NCBI RefSeq assembly: GCF_018861295.1
Contig: NZ_JAHLDM010000023.1
Coordinates: 22,824-86,823, forward strand
Reading direction: 5' to 3'
Length of the DNA stretch: 64,000 nt
Source of the DNA: Clostridium_AD estertheticum_D
Lineage (GTDB): Bacteria; Bacillota; Clostridia; Clostridiales; Clostridiaceae
Within the stretch, counting starts at the first letter, position 1; each line of letters opens with the position of its first letter. Both the position numbers and the translations under genes were made by a program. Positions 42,149 through 50,572 of this stretch are shown in pieces. The notes under the pieces were generated by a model. It was given only the letters and a program-made list of their open reading frames with translations. It was not told the DNA's origin and did no database searches.

Positions 42149-42592
42149 TTATTTTTTATAAAACATATCTATATGTGGAATGTTATCTTCTAAATACTCA
42201 TTTGAAGTTTCTTTAAAGCCAAGACTTCCATAAAAATTAACTAAATATGATTGTGCTTGAATCTTAATCTCTTCCTCATTTAAATTTAATTGTATAAAAT
42301 TGATTGCTTTTAACATCATTTCTCTTGATATACCTTTGCCACGATTATTTTTATGTACCAATACTCGTCCAATAGATATTTCATCAAATGAAACTCCTTT
42401 TTTCAAGATTCTTAAATATGCAATAATTTTGCCGTTATCTTGAAGGTATAAGTGATATGCGTTTTCGTCTTTGCCGTCACAATCTTGGTAATAACACTGC
42501 TGTTCAACAATAAATACTTCATTTCTTATTTCCAAAATTTTATATATTTCTTCAACTTTTAATTCTTCAAACTTTTTTAGTTCCCAATTCAA
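42149..42592 (-). CDS. ElaA-type GNAT acetyltransferase
   Basis: The 147-residue GNAT protein of the ElaA group has LYKILEIRNEVFIVEQ-like N-terminus (residues 15-31), the QDCDGKDENAYHLYL segment and the acetyl-CoA loop VHKNNRGKGISREMM. The substrate of ElaA proteins is not settled. It stands alone. Confidence 0.92.
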   Translation of the reverse strand: MNWELKKFEELKVEEIYKILEIRNEVFIVEQQCYYQDCDGKDENAYHLYLQDNGKIIAYLRILKKGVSFDEISIGRVLVHKNNRGKGISREMMLKAINFIQLNLNEEEIKIQAQSYLVNFYGSLGFKETSNEYLEDNIPHIDMFYKK

Positions 42593-43093
42593 TGTTTTGC
42601 CTCCTTTTATTGTTTATGTTGTATTAATATAATATTTATCATAACATAAGTTACAAAGTGTCACACATGCTATAACTATATGTTTTTAACATTGAGGTAT
42701 CAAAATAATATTATGATTTAATATATTTTAAATAAGTGAATTAGTTTGAAAGGTGAGTAAATGACCGTTGTTATTAAGGTGAAATGATTGTTTGTATTTC
42801 ACCTCTGTATTTGGTCAATATTGTACTTTTTTTAATGAAAATGATATATTATAGTAGCAACAGAATAGTAATAACTTTAATTGTTAATAATATTAAAGAA
42901 GATTTGCTCATACAAAGCGTGAGCAGTTTAAAATAAAGAAAGCTCAATTAAAAGAAGATTTAGCAAGTTTAAAATAAAAAAAGATTCAAAATTAGTGCCT
43001 TTATATAAGGGCACTAATTTTATTATGGGGGATAAATGTGGATTTTATATATTTAACGACTTTCCTTCTGAAATGTCGTTTAAAATAAAAAAA
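42593..43093 (+). other. intergenic region with coding traces and a hairpin
   Basis: No intact gene in 500 bases. A start-less reading RRFAHTKREQFKIKKAQLKE then DLASLK and stop lies near 42899-42976, probably a fragment. An 11-bp stem AAATTAGTGCC/GGCACTAATTT (42988-42998 and 43010-43020) follows it. Confidence 0.4.
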
Positions 43094-43143
43094 GCATCAA
43101 TTGATGCATATATTTTGACTAATAGCATATAATATAGTACACT
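43094..43143 (+). promoter_or_regulatory. toxin-antitoxin promoter with palindrome
   Basis: TTGACT (43115-43120), 17-base spacer, TACACT (43138-43143), 26 bases before the first start codon. The perfect 14-bp palindrome GCATCAATTGATGC (43094-43107) lies just upstream of the -35 box and may be bound by the HTH of the second gene product. Confidence 0.6.
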
Positions 43144-43168
43144 AAGGTTAAAGACTGGAGTTGGTGAA

Positions 43169-43582
43169 ATGAACGAGAGTGAACACTACAATGAAAATTA
43201 TACTAAACAAGAAATTGATGTTCTTTTGTTAAAGATTAAGGATTGTGTCAATAGGAATAAGTTCACAGTTGAGCAAAATAAAAACAGACAAGAAAATAAG
43301 AAATTAATTGAAAACTATAATTTATCTCATTCTAAAATAAAGGCAATATTGTTAAACATTGAAACAACAGACTTTTGCTATTCACTACAAAATAAAAAAA
43401 TTGGGTATGAGTATGAAATACTTTATGTCTTTTGTCCCCAGAGGACTCTTTTTAATATATTGGGGGAAGAAGAATTTGTGGATATTTATACAAAATTTAA
43501 TATCATTGAATATGATAATAATATTGTATATACAGTCTCATTTCATAAAAAAAACAAGCTAATAAATTATCTTTTTAGATGA
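43169..43582 (+). CDS. putative toxin of a Panacea (PanAT) type toxin-antitoxin pair
   Basis: The 137-residue soluble protein has basic, lysine-rich helices in the first 50 residues and a beta-rich second half (EYEILYVFCPQRTLFNILGE, IVYTVSFHKKNKLINYLF). The ending SFHKKNKLINYLFR resembles small RelE/MqsR-fold toxins, but this is only an impression. The gene is 31 bp upstream of a zinc-ribbon/HTH/DUF4065 antitoxin gene, which fixes its role by position. The toxin family is not recognised and the target is unknown. Confidence 0.65.
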   Translation: MNESEHYNENYTKQEIDVLLLKIKDCVNRNKFTVEQNKNRQENKKLIENYNLSHSKIKAILLNIETTDFCYSLQNKKIGYEYEILYVFCPQRTLFNILGEEEFVDIYTKFNIIEYDNNIVYTVSFHKKNKLINYLFR

Positions 43583-43613
43583 TTTATTGTATATTTGAAA
43601 GGAGAATTAAATT

Positions 43614-44618
43614 ATGGATAACAAAAATATATTTTGCGAAAATTGCAGAAAAGATGTGGGTTACACTATAAAAGAAGAATATATGAGTTCAGATCTAAAA
43701 GGTGAGACTTATTCTTATTATGGGAAAATAGCAAATTGTAATGAATGCTCTAATGAAATCTATGTTAGTGAAATTAACGACTACAATTTAAAACAGCTTT
43801 ATAATGCTTTTAGAAAACAGAATAATATTATTTCTTTGAATAATATACTAGAAATTCCTCAAAAATACAATATTGGTAAGAGGCCGTTATCATTACTGAT
43901 GGGCTGGGGCGAGCAAACATTTACTCGTTATTCTGATGGAGATATGCCAACAAAACAATATTCAGAAATTTTGAAGAATATTTATGAAGATCCTAATTAT
44001 TATCTCTCCATTTTGGAAGCAAATAAGAATAAATTGAAATCTCAATCGACTTACGAGAAAAGTAAGATTGCTACACAAACAATTTTAGGAATTGAACAGA
44101 TTTCAGGAACAGAAAAAATAGATGTTACTATTAATTATCTTTTATGTAAGTGTGAAGATATTACACCCTTGGCTTTGCAAAAATTGCTATACTACGTTCA
44201 GGGGTTTTACTATGCTTTTACGAAGTGTTTTATTTTTGAAGAAAACTGTGAAGCTTGGGTACATGGTCCTGTTTACAAAAATGTGTATTATAAGTATAAA
44301 GAATATTGTTTCGACCCCATAAAATGTAATGATTTTTCAAACAATATAGTTTTAACCAGTTTAGAAAAAACTATAATTGACAGTGTAATAAGAAATCTGA
44401 GCGGTTATAGTGGTAAAATGTTAGAAGCATTTACTCATTTAGAAACACCTTGGTTAGCTACAAGGGGTGATTTGCCAACATTGGCAAGTACAGATAGAGA
44501 GATTGATAGGGACCTAATTAGTAGTTATTTTACAAAGGTTAAACAAAAATACAATATGCTAAACCCATCAGATATCAGCGAATATAGTAAAGTGATGTTT
44601 GAACGAATATCGTTATAG
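43614..44618 (+). CDS. PanA-like antitoxin: zinc ribbon, HTH and DUF4065 (Panacea) domain
   Basis: The 334-residue protein has three parts. Residues 8-45 form a zinc ribbon (C8-x2-C11 and C42-x2-C45). Residues about 60-105 are an MqsA/YgiT-type HTH (GKRPLSLLMGWGEQTFTRYS). Residues about 165-300 are the DUF4065/SocA Panacea domain (LQKLLYYVQGFYYAFTKC, AWVHGPVYKNVYYKY). Panacea domains neutralise many unrelated toxins. AAGGAG lies upstream. It probably also represses the operon through its HTH. Confidence 0.88.
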   Translation: MDNKNIFCENCRKDVGYTIKEEYMSSDLKGETYSYYGKIANCNECSNEIYVSEINDYNLKQLYNAFRKQNNIISLNNILEIPQKYNIGKRPLSLLMGWGEQTFTRYSDGDMPTKQYSEILKNIYEDPNYYLSILEANKNKLKSQSTYEKSKIATQTILGIEQISGTEKIDVTINYLLCKCEDITPLALQKLLYYVQGFYYAFTKCFIFEENCEAWVHGPVYKNVYYKYKEYCFDPIKCNDFSNNIVLTSLEKTIIDSVIRNLSGYSGKMLEAFTHLETPWLATRGDLPTLASTDREIDRDLISSYFTKVKQKYNMLNPSDISEYSKVMFERISL

Positions 44619-44668
44619 AAATTATTATATATGGTATATATTAAACAATTATAAAACAAAATTAACAG

Positions 44669-44715
44669 TAGAAGGCCATTCAAGATAATATTTTATTATC
44701 TTGAATGGCCTTCTA
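44669..44715. terminator. 22-bp perfect hairpin after the toxin-antitoxin genes
   Basis: Arms 44669-44690 and 44694-44715 are perfect complements with a TTT loop. No long T-run follows, but position and strength suggest transcription end or 3' stabilisation. Confidence 0.7.
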
Positions 44716-44871
44716 AATTAGTGAAAATTCGCAAGAAATAAATTAAAGTTTAAGTTGATGTAAAATGTTTACAATTTATTATTAGTTTAGGTACAATATC
44801 TTAACATTGAAATGATATAATATTTATATTAAGGAGCCCCCTTTAATATAAATTAGTTTATTAAACGAGCC

Positions 44872-44905
44872 TAACGCTATATGCAGGCTTTTTTATTTTT
44901 TTGTA
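44872..44905 (+). terminator. terminator-like hairpin
   Basis: AGCCT/AGGCT arms around about 12 loop bases are followed by TTTTTTATTTTTTT. No intact gene precedes it, so it is probably left from a lost operon. Confidence 0.55.
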
Positions 44906-44911
44906 AAAAAT

Positions 44912-45210
44912 ATTATCCGAACTAATTGCCAAGGGCCGTTACACTGATACAAAAAGAAGTTTTAAATTAATACTATTGTTTATGGCTGGAATAGGGCTTG
45001 TAATGTCTTTGTTGCTGTATTGGTTTGCAGTGCCACTATCTAAAATAGTTAAGTTCCCAAAAGCTTATATAGCAATTAAAACGTTATCTCCAGCAATTTT
45101 ATTTACATCCATACTTTTCTGTTTATAGGGGTTATTTTCAAGCAACTAGCAATATGATTCCTACGGCTGTATCTCAAATAATAGAGCAATTAATAAATGT
45201 AGCACAATAG
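44912..45210 (+). pseudogene. frameshifted fragment of a SpoVB/MATE-like flippase
   Basis: The first frame reads ELIAKGRYTDTKRSFKLILL and IKTLSPAILFTSIL to a stop; shifting frame by one continues SVYRGYFQATSNMIPTAVSQ then IIEQLINVAQ. These are the SpoVB/polysaccharide flippase landmarks (RGYFQ.. MxPTAxSQxxEQ). Only about 95 of about 500 codons remain, with a frameshift and no start. Confidence 0.75.
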
Positions 45211-45215
45211 TAATT

Positions 45216-45241
45216 GTGTTACTTTCATATTGAGGCTATTA
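45216..45241. repeat. dispersed degenerate repeat, copy 1
   Basis: Contains the block ATTGAGGCTATTA. Related sequences are at 50573-50617 and, inverted, at 58490-58527. In two copies the surrounding frame is coding-like (NYFQIEAIRNL in the 58.5-kb copy). Confidence 0.4.
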
Positions 45242-45295
45242 CAAATGTTTAAAGAAGTGTAGATATACTTAATTTATGGTAATTATGGCATGTTC

Positions 45296-45329
45296 AAATA
45301 TACATTTTATGCTATATTTGTGAAATAGT
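45296..45329. repeat. duplicated upstream region, copy 1
   Basis: Shares TCAAATATACATTTTATG and following bases with 45972-46005. Both lie upstream of small plus-strand genes (45366 and 46066), so a promoter region seems duplicated. Confidence 0.6.
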
Positions 45330-45365
45330 ATGATTAAACTATTTTATATAAAAAGGAGGATTTGT

Positions 45366-45536
45366 ATGAGAGTTATGTTTTCAACAATTATTGCTACAAT
45401 TATTAACTATGCTCTATTAGTTGCAATTATAATAGTGGTATATAAATCAATAAAAGGGTTTAAAAATAGAAATAAAAGGATGGAGTAAAAACTAGATATT
45501 GTTTTAAATAAATTAGAAAATAAAAAAGATAATTAA
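45366..45536 (+). CDS. small single-pass membrane protein with in-frame TAA
   Basis: AGGAGG precedes the ATG. The first 40 residues are a membrane helix (TIIATIINYALLVAIIIVVY) and a basic tail (KSIKGFKNRNKRME) ended by TAA at 45486-45488. The same frame continues in protein-like fashion, KLDIVLNKLENKKDN, to a second TAA. This amphipathic end is what such small coiled membrane proteins usually carry, so the first TAA looks like a nonsense mutation of a Lys, Gln or Glu codon. A 40-residue product may still be made. Confidence 0.5.
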
Positions 45537-45678
45537 TATTTAAAGTTACATAATTTGTTTCTGTTTCATCGCAAGTAACACCCTATCTAACGGATATGGG
45601 GTTACTTTATTAAGGGCTGGGCTATAATCCCTTATTTTTCATTTCGATAATAAAAGGTTATAGGAAGTGCCTATTATA

Positions 45679-45718
45679 AGAAAGAAGTATCTTAGTAATA
45701 GGATACTTCTTTCTATTT
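45679..45718. terminator. intrinsic terminator
   Basis: A 13-bp perfect stem AGAAAGAAGTATC/GATACTTCTTTCT (45679-45691 and 45702-45714) is followed by ATTTTATTT. Confidence 0.8.
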
Positions 45719-45777
45719 TATTTAAGTAAAAATTAAATTAATGTGATTAGCACTCGTCTTTTTATCCTGAGTAACTA

Positions 45778-45960
45778 TTAGTTCCAATACCCCTTCTGGA
45801 TAACCTTTTGGTCAGTTCCAGCCCAACAACTACCTAATCCGATAGTTGTAACAAAAAGTTCTAAGTAGAAAAATAAAAAAATTGTATTTTCTCTACCATT
45901 TTCAAATTCTTTTGGAGTCGTTGCTAGAATTAAACTTGGAGCATCACATAATATTTGATC
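45778..45960 (-). pseudogene. fragment of a nitroreductase
   Basis: The reading LCDAPSLILATTPKEFENGR and FLFFYLELFVTTIGLGSCWAG is the FMN-dependent nitroreductase segment around the second FMN loop. About 60 codons remain; both ends run into unrelated sequence and the C-terminus continues in another frame (PKGYPEGVLELI). Confidence 0.6.
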
Positions 45961-45971
45961 TATTCCAGTAT

Positions 45972-46005
45972 AATCAAATATACATTTTATGTTATACTTG
46001 TAGAA
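45972..46005. repeat. duplicated upstream region, copy 2
   Basis: See 45296-45329. This copy lies about 60 bases upstream of the zinc-ribbon gene. Confidence 0.6.
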
Positions 46006-46065
46006 TAAAGTGTAGCAACAGTGATATAAAATGAAGATAATTAATGCAGCATGGGGGATTAGAAA

Positions 46066-46260
46066 ATGAAAAAAATATGTAATCAATGCCAGACTGAAAT
46101 GATAGAGAATTGTAAAGTTGAATCTTTTGGTGGAATTACAATTTCAAAAAAAGGTAATTTTCTTTTAAATACTACGTATGGTACACCCAAAGCAGCGGTC
46201 TGTCCTAATTGTGGCTGTGTAATTTTTTATATTGATAACTATAAAGACGTTGTTAAGTAA
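46066..46260 (+). CDS. small zinc-ribbon protein
   Basis: The 64-residue protein has two CxxC knuckles (CNQCQ at 5-9 and CPNCG near 46-50) separated by a beta-hairpin-like region. It is a probable nucleic-acid- or protein-binding zinc ribbon. No operon partner; the racemase-like gene follows 136 bp later. Confidence 0.8.
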   Translation: MKKICNQCQTEMIENCKVESFGGITISKKGNFLLNTTYGTPKAAVCPNCGCVIFYIDNYKDVVK

Positions 46261-46395
46261 ACATATATAATGGTAGAAATTTTGGATTGATATTAATTCG
46301 CATCTTTCTTTTATTATGACGGAACAGTAAAAAAATGCGACTTATGAAAAATATAAGACAACTTAATAAATAGCAATTTATAGGGGAGGTAAAAC

Positions 46396-47091
46396 ATGAA
46401 AAAGCTAGGCTTAGTTGGAGGAATGGGTCCTGAGTCCACAATTCCATATTATCATGATATTGTATATGGAGTCCAAAATAAAGTTGGAAAAACGTTTTTT
46501 CCTAATATGACTATTGAGAGTGTGAATGTTTTTGATGTCCTTAATATGTGTGAAAGGAAAGAATATGAACAACTTGTCAATTATTTAATGGTGGCAATCA
46601 ATAATTTGAGAGCCAGCGGTGCAGATTTTATAGCTTTATCGGCTAATACACCACACATTGTTTTTGATGAGCTTAATAAGCGTTCAAATATCCCACTTGT
46701 GAGTATTATTGAGGCTACTTGTGATGAAGTAAAACGACGTAATATATCTAAAGTAGGGCTGTTAGGAACAATCTTTACTATGAATGGGGAATTTTTTAAA
46801 AAGCCATTCACGAAAAATCATATAGAAGTGATAACTCCAACTGATGAAGAAAAGGAGGTTGTTAATCAAAAGATTTCGCAAGAATTAGAGTTGGGTATTG
46901 TCAAGGAGGAGACTTTATCAGCATTTCTGAAAATTATTCAAAGAATGAAAGTTGAAAATGGAATACAGGCAATTATTTTAGGTTGTACTGAATTGCCGTT
47001 GTTGTTCAAGGGAGTCAAAGCACCAGTGGATTGTTTGGATACAATGCAGATACATATTGATACTCTTGTTAACATGATTATAGATGATTAA
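46396..47091 (+). CDS. aspartate/glutamate racemase family protein
   Basis: The 231-residue protein has LGLVGGMGPESTIPYYHDI at the start and the second catalytic motif LGCTELPLL with Cys197. The first motif reads LSANTPH (residues 81-87), where two-cysteine racemases have a Cys before NT, so Ala83 replaces the first catalytic Cys. It may be an asymmetric family member (one-base chemistry) rather than a true racemase. GGGGAGG lies upstream. Monocistronic. Confidence 0.88.
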   Translation: MKKLGLVGGMGPESTIPYYHDIVYGVQNKVGKTFFPNMTIESVNVFDVLNMCERKEYEQLVNYLMVAINNLRASGADFIALSANTPHIVFDELNKRSNIPLVSIIEATCDEVKRRNISKVGLLGTIFTMNGEFFKKPFTKNHIEVITPTDEEKEVVNQKISQELELGIVKEETLSAFLKIIQRMKVENGIQAIILGCTELPLLFKGVKAPVDCLDTMQIHIDTLVNMIIDD

Positions 47092-47157
47092 ATTTAATTC
47101 CAATTTGTAGAGTTGAGGTAACATAATTTTAGTTTCAGTTCTGTCGTATCTTTCCTG

Positions 47158-47226
47158 TATGTCGACACAATTCCCCCCATATCATTAGATGTGGGGGGAA
47201 TTATATTAAAGATGTTAAAATCTTCA
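47158..47226. repeat. inverted dispersed repeat A, copy 1
   Basis: About 69 bases, inverted relative to 63603-63670, with roughly four differences. It includes a hairpin (AATTCCCCCCA and GTGGGGGGAATT) and a TGTCGACA palindrome. It lies just downstream of the HXXEE gene. Confidence 0.85.
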
Positions 47227-47233
47227 AATATCG

Positions 47234-47743
47234 TCATTTCACTAATCTGGCAAGCTGATTAATGTTTTTATGCAGTATTTTCATGTTTATGAACCCAAAT
47301 ACAATTCCAATAGTTACCCAGATGGCAACTTCACCAGCAGAGTAGCCCAGGATGGTCTGGGCTAGTTTTAAAATATAACAGCATGGAATAACTGTCAGCC
47401 ATGCCGTTATTTCCCCAGGGACATAATGGCGGTAAGATAATGGCAATAATATAATGTGGAATAAAATCAGATGCACGATATTACCTACGAGTAAGCCGTA
47501 CCATAATCCATAAAATCCACTTATATTGCCAATCATAGTAGCAATAATCCATAAAATTAGCTCTTCATACACACCTATGGCCATACCAGCTGTATTCTTT
47601 GTGCCTCCAAAGGGTGTTATGGGCAGATGGATATATTGTTTAAAATCTTTTGCGCACCAGTACTTTGCCATAATGATTTCTTCCATATCATGTACAATAA
47701 ACAACAATGGAAACAACCATACAAACCATTTTAATTCATTCAT
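47234..47743 (-). CDS. HXXEE domain membrane protein, copy 2
   Basis: The 169-residue protein has the same layout as the one at 16342-16890: H18-D-M-E21-E22 in the first helix (WLFPLLFIVHDMEEIIM) and four to five further helices, with SYRHYVPGEITAW near residue 118. AAGGAGG lies upstream. It is divergent from a TetR gene. Function unknown. Confidence 0.87.
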   Translation of the reverse strand: MNELKWFVWLFPLLFIVHDMEEIIMAKYWCAKDFKQYIHLPITPFGGTKNTAGMAIGVYEELILWIIATMIGNISGFYGLWYGLLVGNIVHLILFHIILLPLSYRHYVPGEITAWLTVIPCCYILKLAQTILGYSAGEVAIWVTIGIVFGFINMKILHKNINQLARLVK

Positions 47744-47896
47744 TTCGTATTCCTCCTTTGTTCTCTATTTTACTCATCTGCTTTAATGTTTCAATCATCA
47801 GATTTTCAATATTTATGTAATTAAGCAACGAAAAACATACATAATGTTGTTTATCTGTACAACGTGTTTTAAAATAAAGGTAAGGGGGAATTACAA

Positions 47897-48466
47897 ATGA
47901 ATCAAAATGATTTGCGTGTTATAAAGACCAGAAAAAATATTGAGACATCTTTTATTTTCTTACTGAGCCAAAAAGACTTTTACAAAATAACAGTACAGGA
48001 TATATTGGACACGGCTTTGATTAACCGATCTACTTTTTACAAACATTATGCAGATAAATATCAGCTAGCTAAAACTCTTTGCAATGAAGTATTTGATTTA
48101 CTAAAAATTGGTGTAAAAGATCGATTCTGCTGTACCACTGCGGAAGATACCCTGATGGTTATAAAACCTTTGTATCAGATACTCTCTATCAAACGAGAAA
48201 GAATTTTAGTTCTCTTTAAAATTAATACGGATACCATTCATTTATATGATGACATGTCTGATTTCTTAAAAAGAAGTTTTTACGAGCAGCATGGCATACA
48301 AAATCAGCAGTCACATGATATTTTGGACTATTTGTCAGTGTTATATGCATCACTTGTTATGACTGCAATTAAATGGTGCTTGCAAAATAATGGATATAAA
48401 CAATTGGTCAATCATCCTCAGCTTTTTTTGAAATTAGCAGAAGTGTTTGAATATCCATGCCCATAA
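47897..48466 (+). CDS. TetR/AcrR family transcriptional regulator
   Basis: The 189-residue regulator has KTRKNIETSFIFLLSQKDFY and KITVQDILDTALINRSTFYK as its N-terminal HTH and a TetR_C-type helical domain. AAGGGGG lies upstream. It is divergent from the second HXXEE gene and forms with it the second copy of a two-gene module in this window. Confidence 0.9.
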   Translation: MNQNDLRVIKTRKNIETSFIFLLSQKDFYKITVQDILDTALINRSTFYKHYADKYQLAKTLCNEVFDLLKIGVKDRFCCTTAEDTLMVIKPLYQILSIKRERILVLFKINTDTIHLYDDMSDFLKRSFYEQHGIQNQQSHDILDYLSVLYASLVMTAIKWCLQNNGYKQLVNHPQLFLKLAEVFEYPCP

Positions 48467-48807
48467 ATAATGTTTATAGTTTCTCCGCGCTAAAATTTTA
48501 TCAGAATGCGACAGACCTATACAACAAAAAGCGAACTATGGCTATATACATAGTTTCAATGACCTCACTATAGGATAAACGAACTTTAACTTGATATAAC
48601 ACGAACTTTTGACATTTTTCCATTCTTTTTTTGAATTGTAAGCATACAACACAACTTGTTGCATGCTTTTATTTGTTTTTGAAACCAAGATTATTGCATT
48701 TGTATACGAAATTATAATTTATATATTAAAATGTGAGAGAAAACATTTTTATTTACGTTATATAAAGTGTAAAAGCTTTTACAGCAACTATAAGATGGGG
48801 GAAATTT
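48467..48807. other. intergenic region holding inverted repeat B
   Basis: No gene in 341 bases. Bases 48585-48610 match 62697-62722 in inverse orientation at 25 of 26 positions. A stem GCATACAACA/TGTTGCATGC lies near 48642-48667 with a T-rich downstream flank. Just before 48808 lies the leader of the sigma factor gene. Confidence 0.6.
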
Positions 48808-49365
48808 ATGAAAAGTAATGAAGAAAATTATGTGAAAAGGTTAAAAAATAAAAAAGAAGATGCGCTGGAATTTATAGTAGATAAATACTTAGCCTTAGTA
48901 AAATTTACTGTGTATAAGGTTCTATCACCACTTAAAAGAGATGGAATCATTGAAGAGTGTATAAATGACGTTTTTTTTTCAATATGGAATCATTCAGATA
49001 AATTTAAGGGAGGCGACGTCGAGTTTAAAAAATGGATATATAAAATAGCTAAATTTAGAGCTATTGATTGTTATAGAAAGGAAATTAAAAATACAGAGGT
49101 TAGTTTAGACGGAGATATAAGTGAAGGTAAATCCATAGAGGACGAAATTATTATTACAGAGGGAAAAGATGAATTGATAGTTTTAATAAATTCTCTTGAA
49201 TCTATAGACAGAGATATATTCATTATGAAGTTTTTCTTAGATGTGAAATCAGATGATATAGCTAAAAAACTTGGAATGAGTAGAGCTGCTATAGATAATA
49301 GAATTTATAGAGGAAAGAAAAAGCTGAGTAAAAAAGTTACTAGTTTGAATTTGGAGGTAGTCTGA
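48808..49365 (+). CDS. ECF-type RNA polymerase sigma factor
   Basis: The 185-residue protein has sigma region 2 (ALEFIVDKYLALVKFTVYKV, ECINDVFFSIWNHSDKF, FKKWIYKIAKFRAIDCYRKE) and region 4 (LESIDRDIFIMKFFLDVKSD, DIAKKLGMSRAAIDNRIYRG). It is followed one base later by a DUF4179 membrane protein, the usual anti-sigma partner. A promoter recognised by itself is expected but could not be identified. Confidence 0.92.
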   Translation: MKSNEENYVKRLKNKKEDALEFIVDKYLALVKFTVYKVLSPLKRDGIIEECINDVFFSIWNHSDKFKGGDVEFKKWIYKIAKFRAIDCYRKEIKNTEVSLDGDISEGKSIEDEIIITEGKDELIVLINSLESIDRDIFIMKFFLDVKSDDIAKKLGMSRAAIDNRIYRGKKKLSKKVTSLNLEVV

Positions 49366-49366
49366 T

Positions 49367-50491
49367 ATGAAAGATATTTATGAACTATTAAATGATATAA
49401 ACATAGATGAGAGTGAAATGGATGAATATGAAGTAAATAATATGGGCGTATCAAGTATTGAAAAACTAAGAATAAAGAAGGCTTTAAGAAAGGCTATAAA
49501 GAAAAATAAACCAGGTCATAAAAAAGCTATAATTGCCGCAGGTTTGTTTTTTGCAATAATTGGATGTGCTGGAACTATTGGAATAGCTAACCCAACCTAT
49601 GCAACGGATATACCTATTGTGGGGGATATATTTAGGTTTTTAGATAATGATCGAACCGGGGTATATGACAAATACAAAGAAAACGCAAATGAAATAAATG
49701 TTACTAAAGAAAGTAATGGAAATTCAATTACTATAAAAGATGCTATTTTTGATGGAAGAACATTAACCTATACTTATGAAATAAAAAGTAATAAGGACTT
49801 AGGAAAGAATCCATCTTTTGGTGGTGATGGTATTGAAATTGAAGACTATAGGGGAGGGTTAACAGGAAGTGCTGGAGCCCAAAGAGTGAATAAGAATACT
49901 TACGTAGGCCAGGATACTTATACTATAGATGAGCAAAGAGAAAAGATTAATTTTCAATTAAAAATCAAAAGAATTTCAGATGGGAGTAATGGAGAGGTTA
50001 AAGAGGCAAATGAGGCAACTGGGAATTGGAAATTCAAAATTAGTTTACCCGCATTAAAAAGTACTAAGCAAGCGGTAAACAAGGGCATTGAAAAGGAGGG
50101 TATAAAGATAAATATAGATTCTATTTCTAAAACCACCGCAACCTTTAGTATCAATTTTTCTCAAAGTATAACTAAAGAAGAAAAAGAAAAATGGTTTGAT
50201 GTAAGCACAAAGTTAGAAGTAAGAGATAATTTGGGAAATGTTTATAAGGGTGAAGACAATGGAGCAAGTGGATATAAGACTACATTAAACTTTAGAGAAA
50301 CTTTTGGTAAATTAGACGTCAAGGCACATCAGCTTATAATAACTCCTAAAATTCATATGTCGAATACTGGTGGCGGAGTTGAAACTGATAAAAATGGAAA
50401 GGAAACTGAAATAAAAGCTAAAATAGATAAAAATCATCCTGAAAAAGGGGATATTATATTAGATAATATTGTTGTTAACTTAGATAAGTAA
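49367..50491 (+). CDS. DUF4179 anti-sigma factor-like membrane protein
   Basis: The 374-residue protein has a short cytoplasmic acidic N-terminus (NDINIDESEMDEYEVN), one membrane helix at about 53-72 (AIIAAGLFFAIIGCAGTIGI), then the DUF4179 domain (IPIVGDIFRFLDND..., IKDAIFDGRTLTYTYEI) and a second beta-rich domain of the DUF5643 type in the C-terminal half. It should hold the ECF sigma factor at the membrane until an external signal arrives. Confidence 0.9.
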   Translation: MKDIYELLNDINIDESEMDEYEVNNMGVSSIEKLRIKKALRKAIKKNKPGHKKAIIAAGLFFAIIGCAGTIGIANPTYATDIPIVGDIFRFLDNDRTGVYDKYKENANEINVTKESNGNSITIKDAIFDGRTLTYTYEIKSNKDLGKNPSFGGDGIEIEDYRGGLTGSAGAQRVNKNTYVGQDTYTIDEQREKINFQLKIKRISDGSNGEVKEANEATGNWKFKISLPALKSTKQAVNKGIEKEGIKINIDSISKTTATFSINFSQSITKEEKEKWFDVSTKLEVRDNLGNVYKGEDNGASGYKTTLNFRETFGKLDVKAHQLIITPKIHMSNTGGGVETDKNGKETEIKAKIDKNHPEKGDIILDNIVVNLDK

Positions 50492-50527
50492 ATATAATTT
50501 CGATTTAGTTTTAGATCAAATCAAAAT

Positions 50528-50564
50528 AAAGTCCTTTAGGAGAAATCTTTCTAGAGGACTTTTT
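50528..50564. terminator. terminator after the ECF/anti-sigma operon
   Basis: Arms AAAGTCCT(TTAG) and (CTAG)AGGACTTT form the stem and TTTT follows. Confidence 0.8.
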
Positions 50565-50572
50565 ACGCTGAA

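Noticed and set aside
43094..43107. Start of a CRISPR-like or mobile-element repeat
   Set aside because: It is a single palindrome placed as an operator; no spaced copies occur nearby.
47165..47203. Simple terminator between the racemase and HXXEE genes
   Set aside because: The hairpin probably terminates transcription, but it is part of repeat A, whose flanks are also duplicated at 63603-63670, so it is listed as a repeat.
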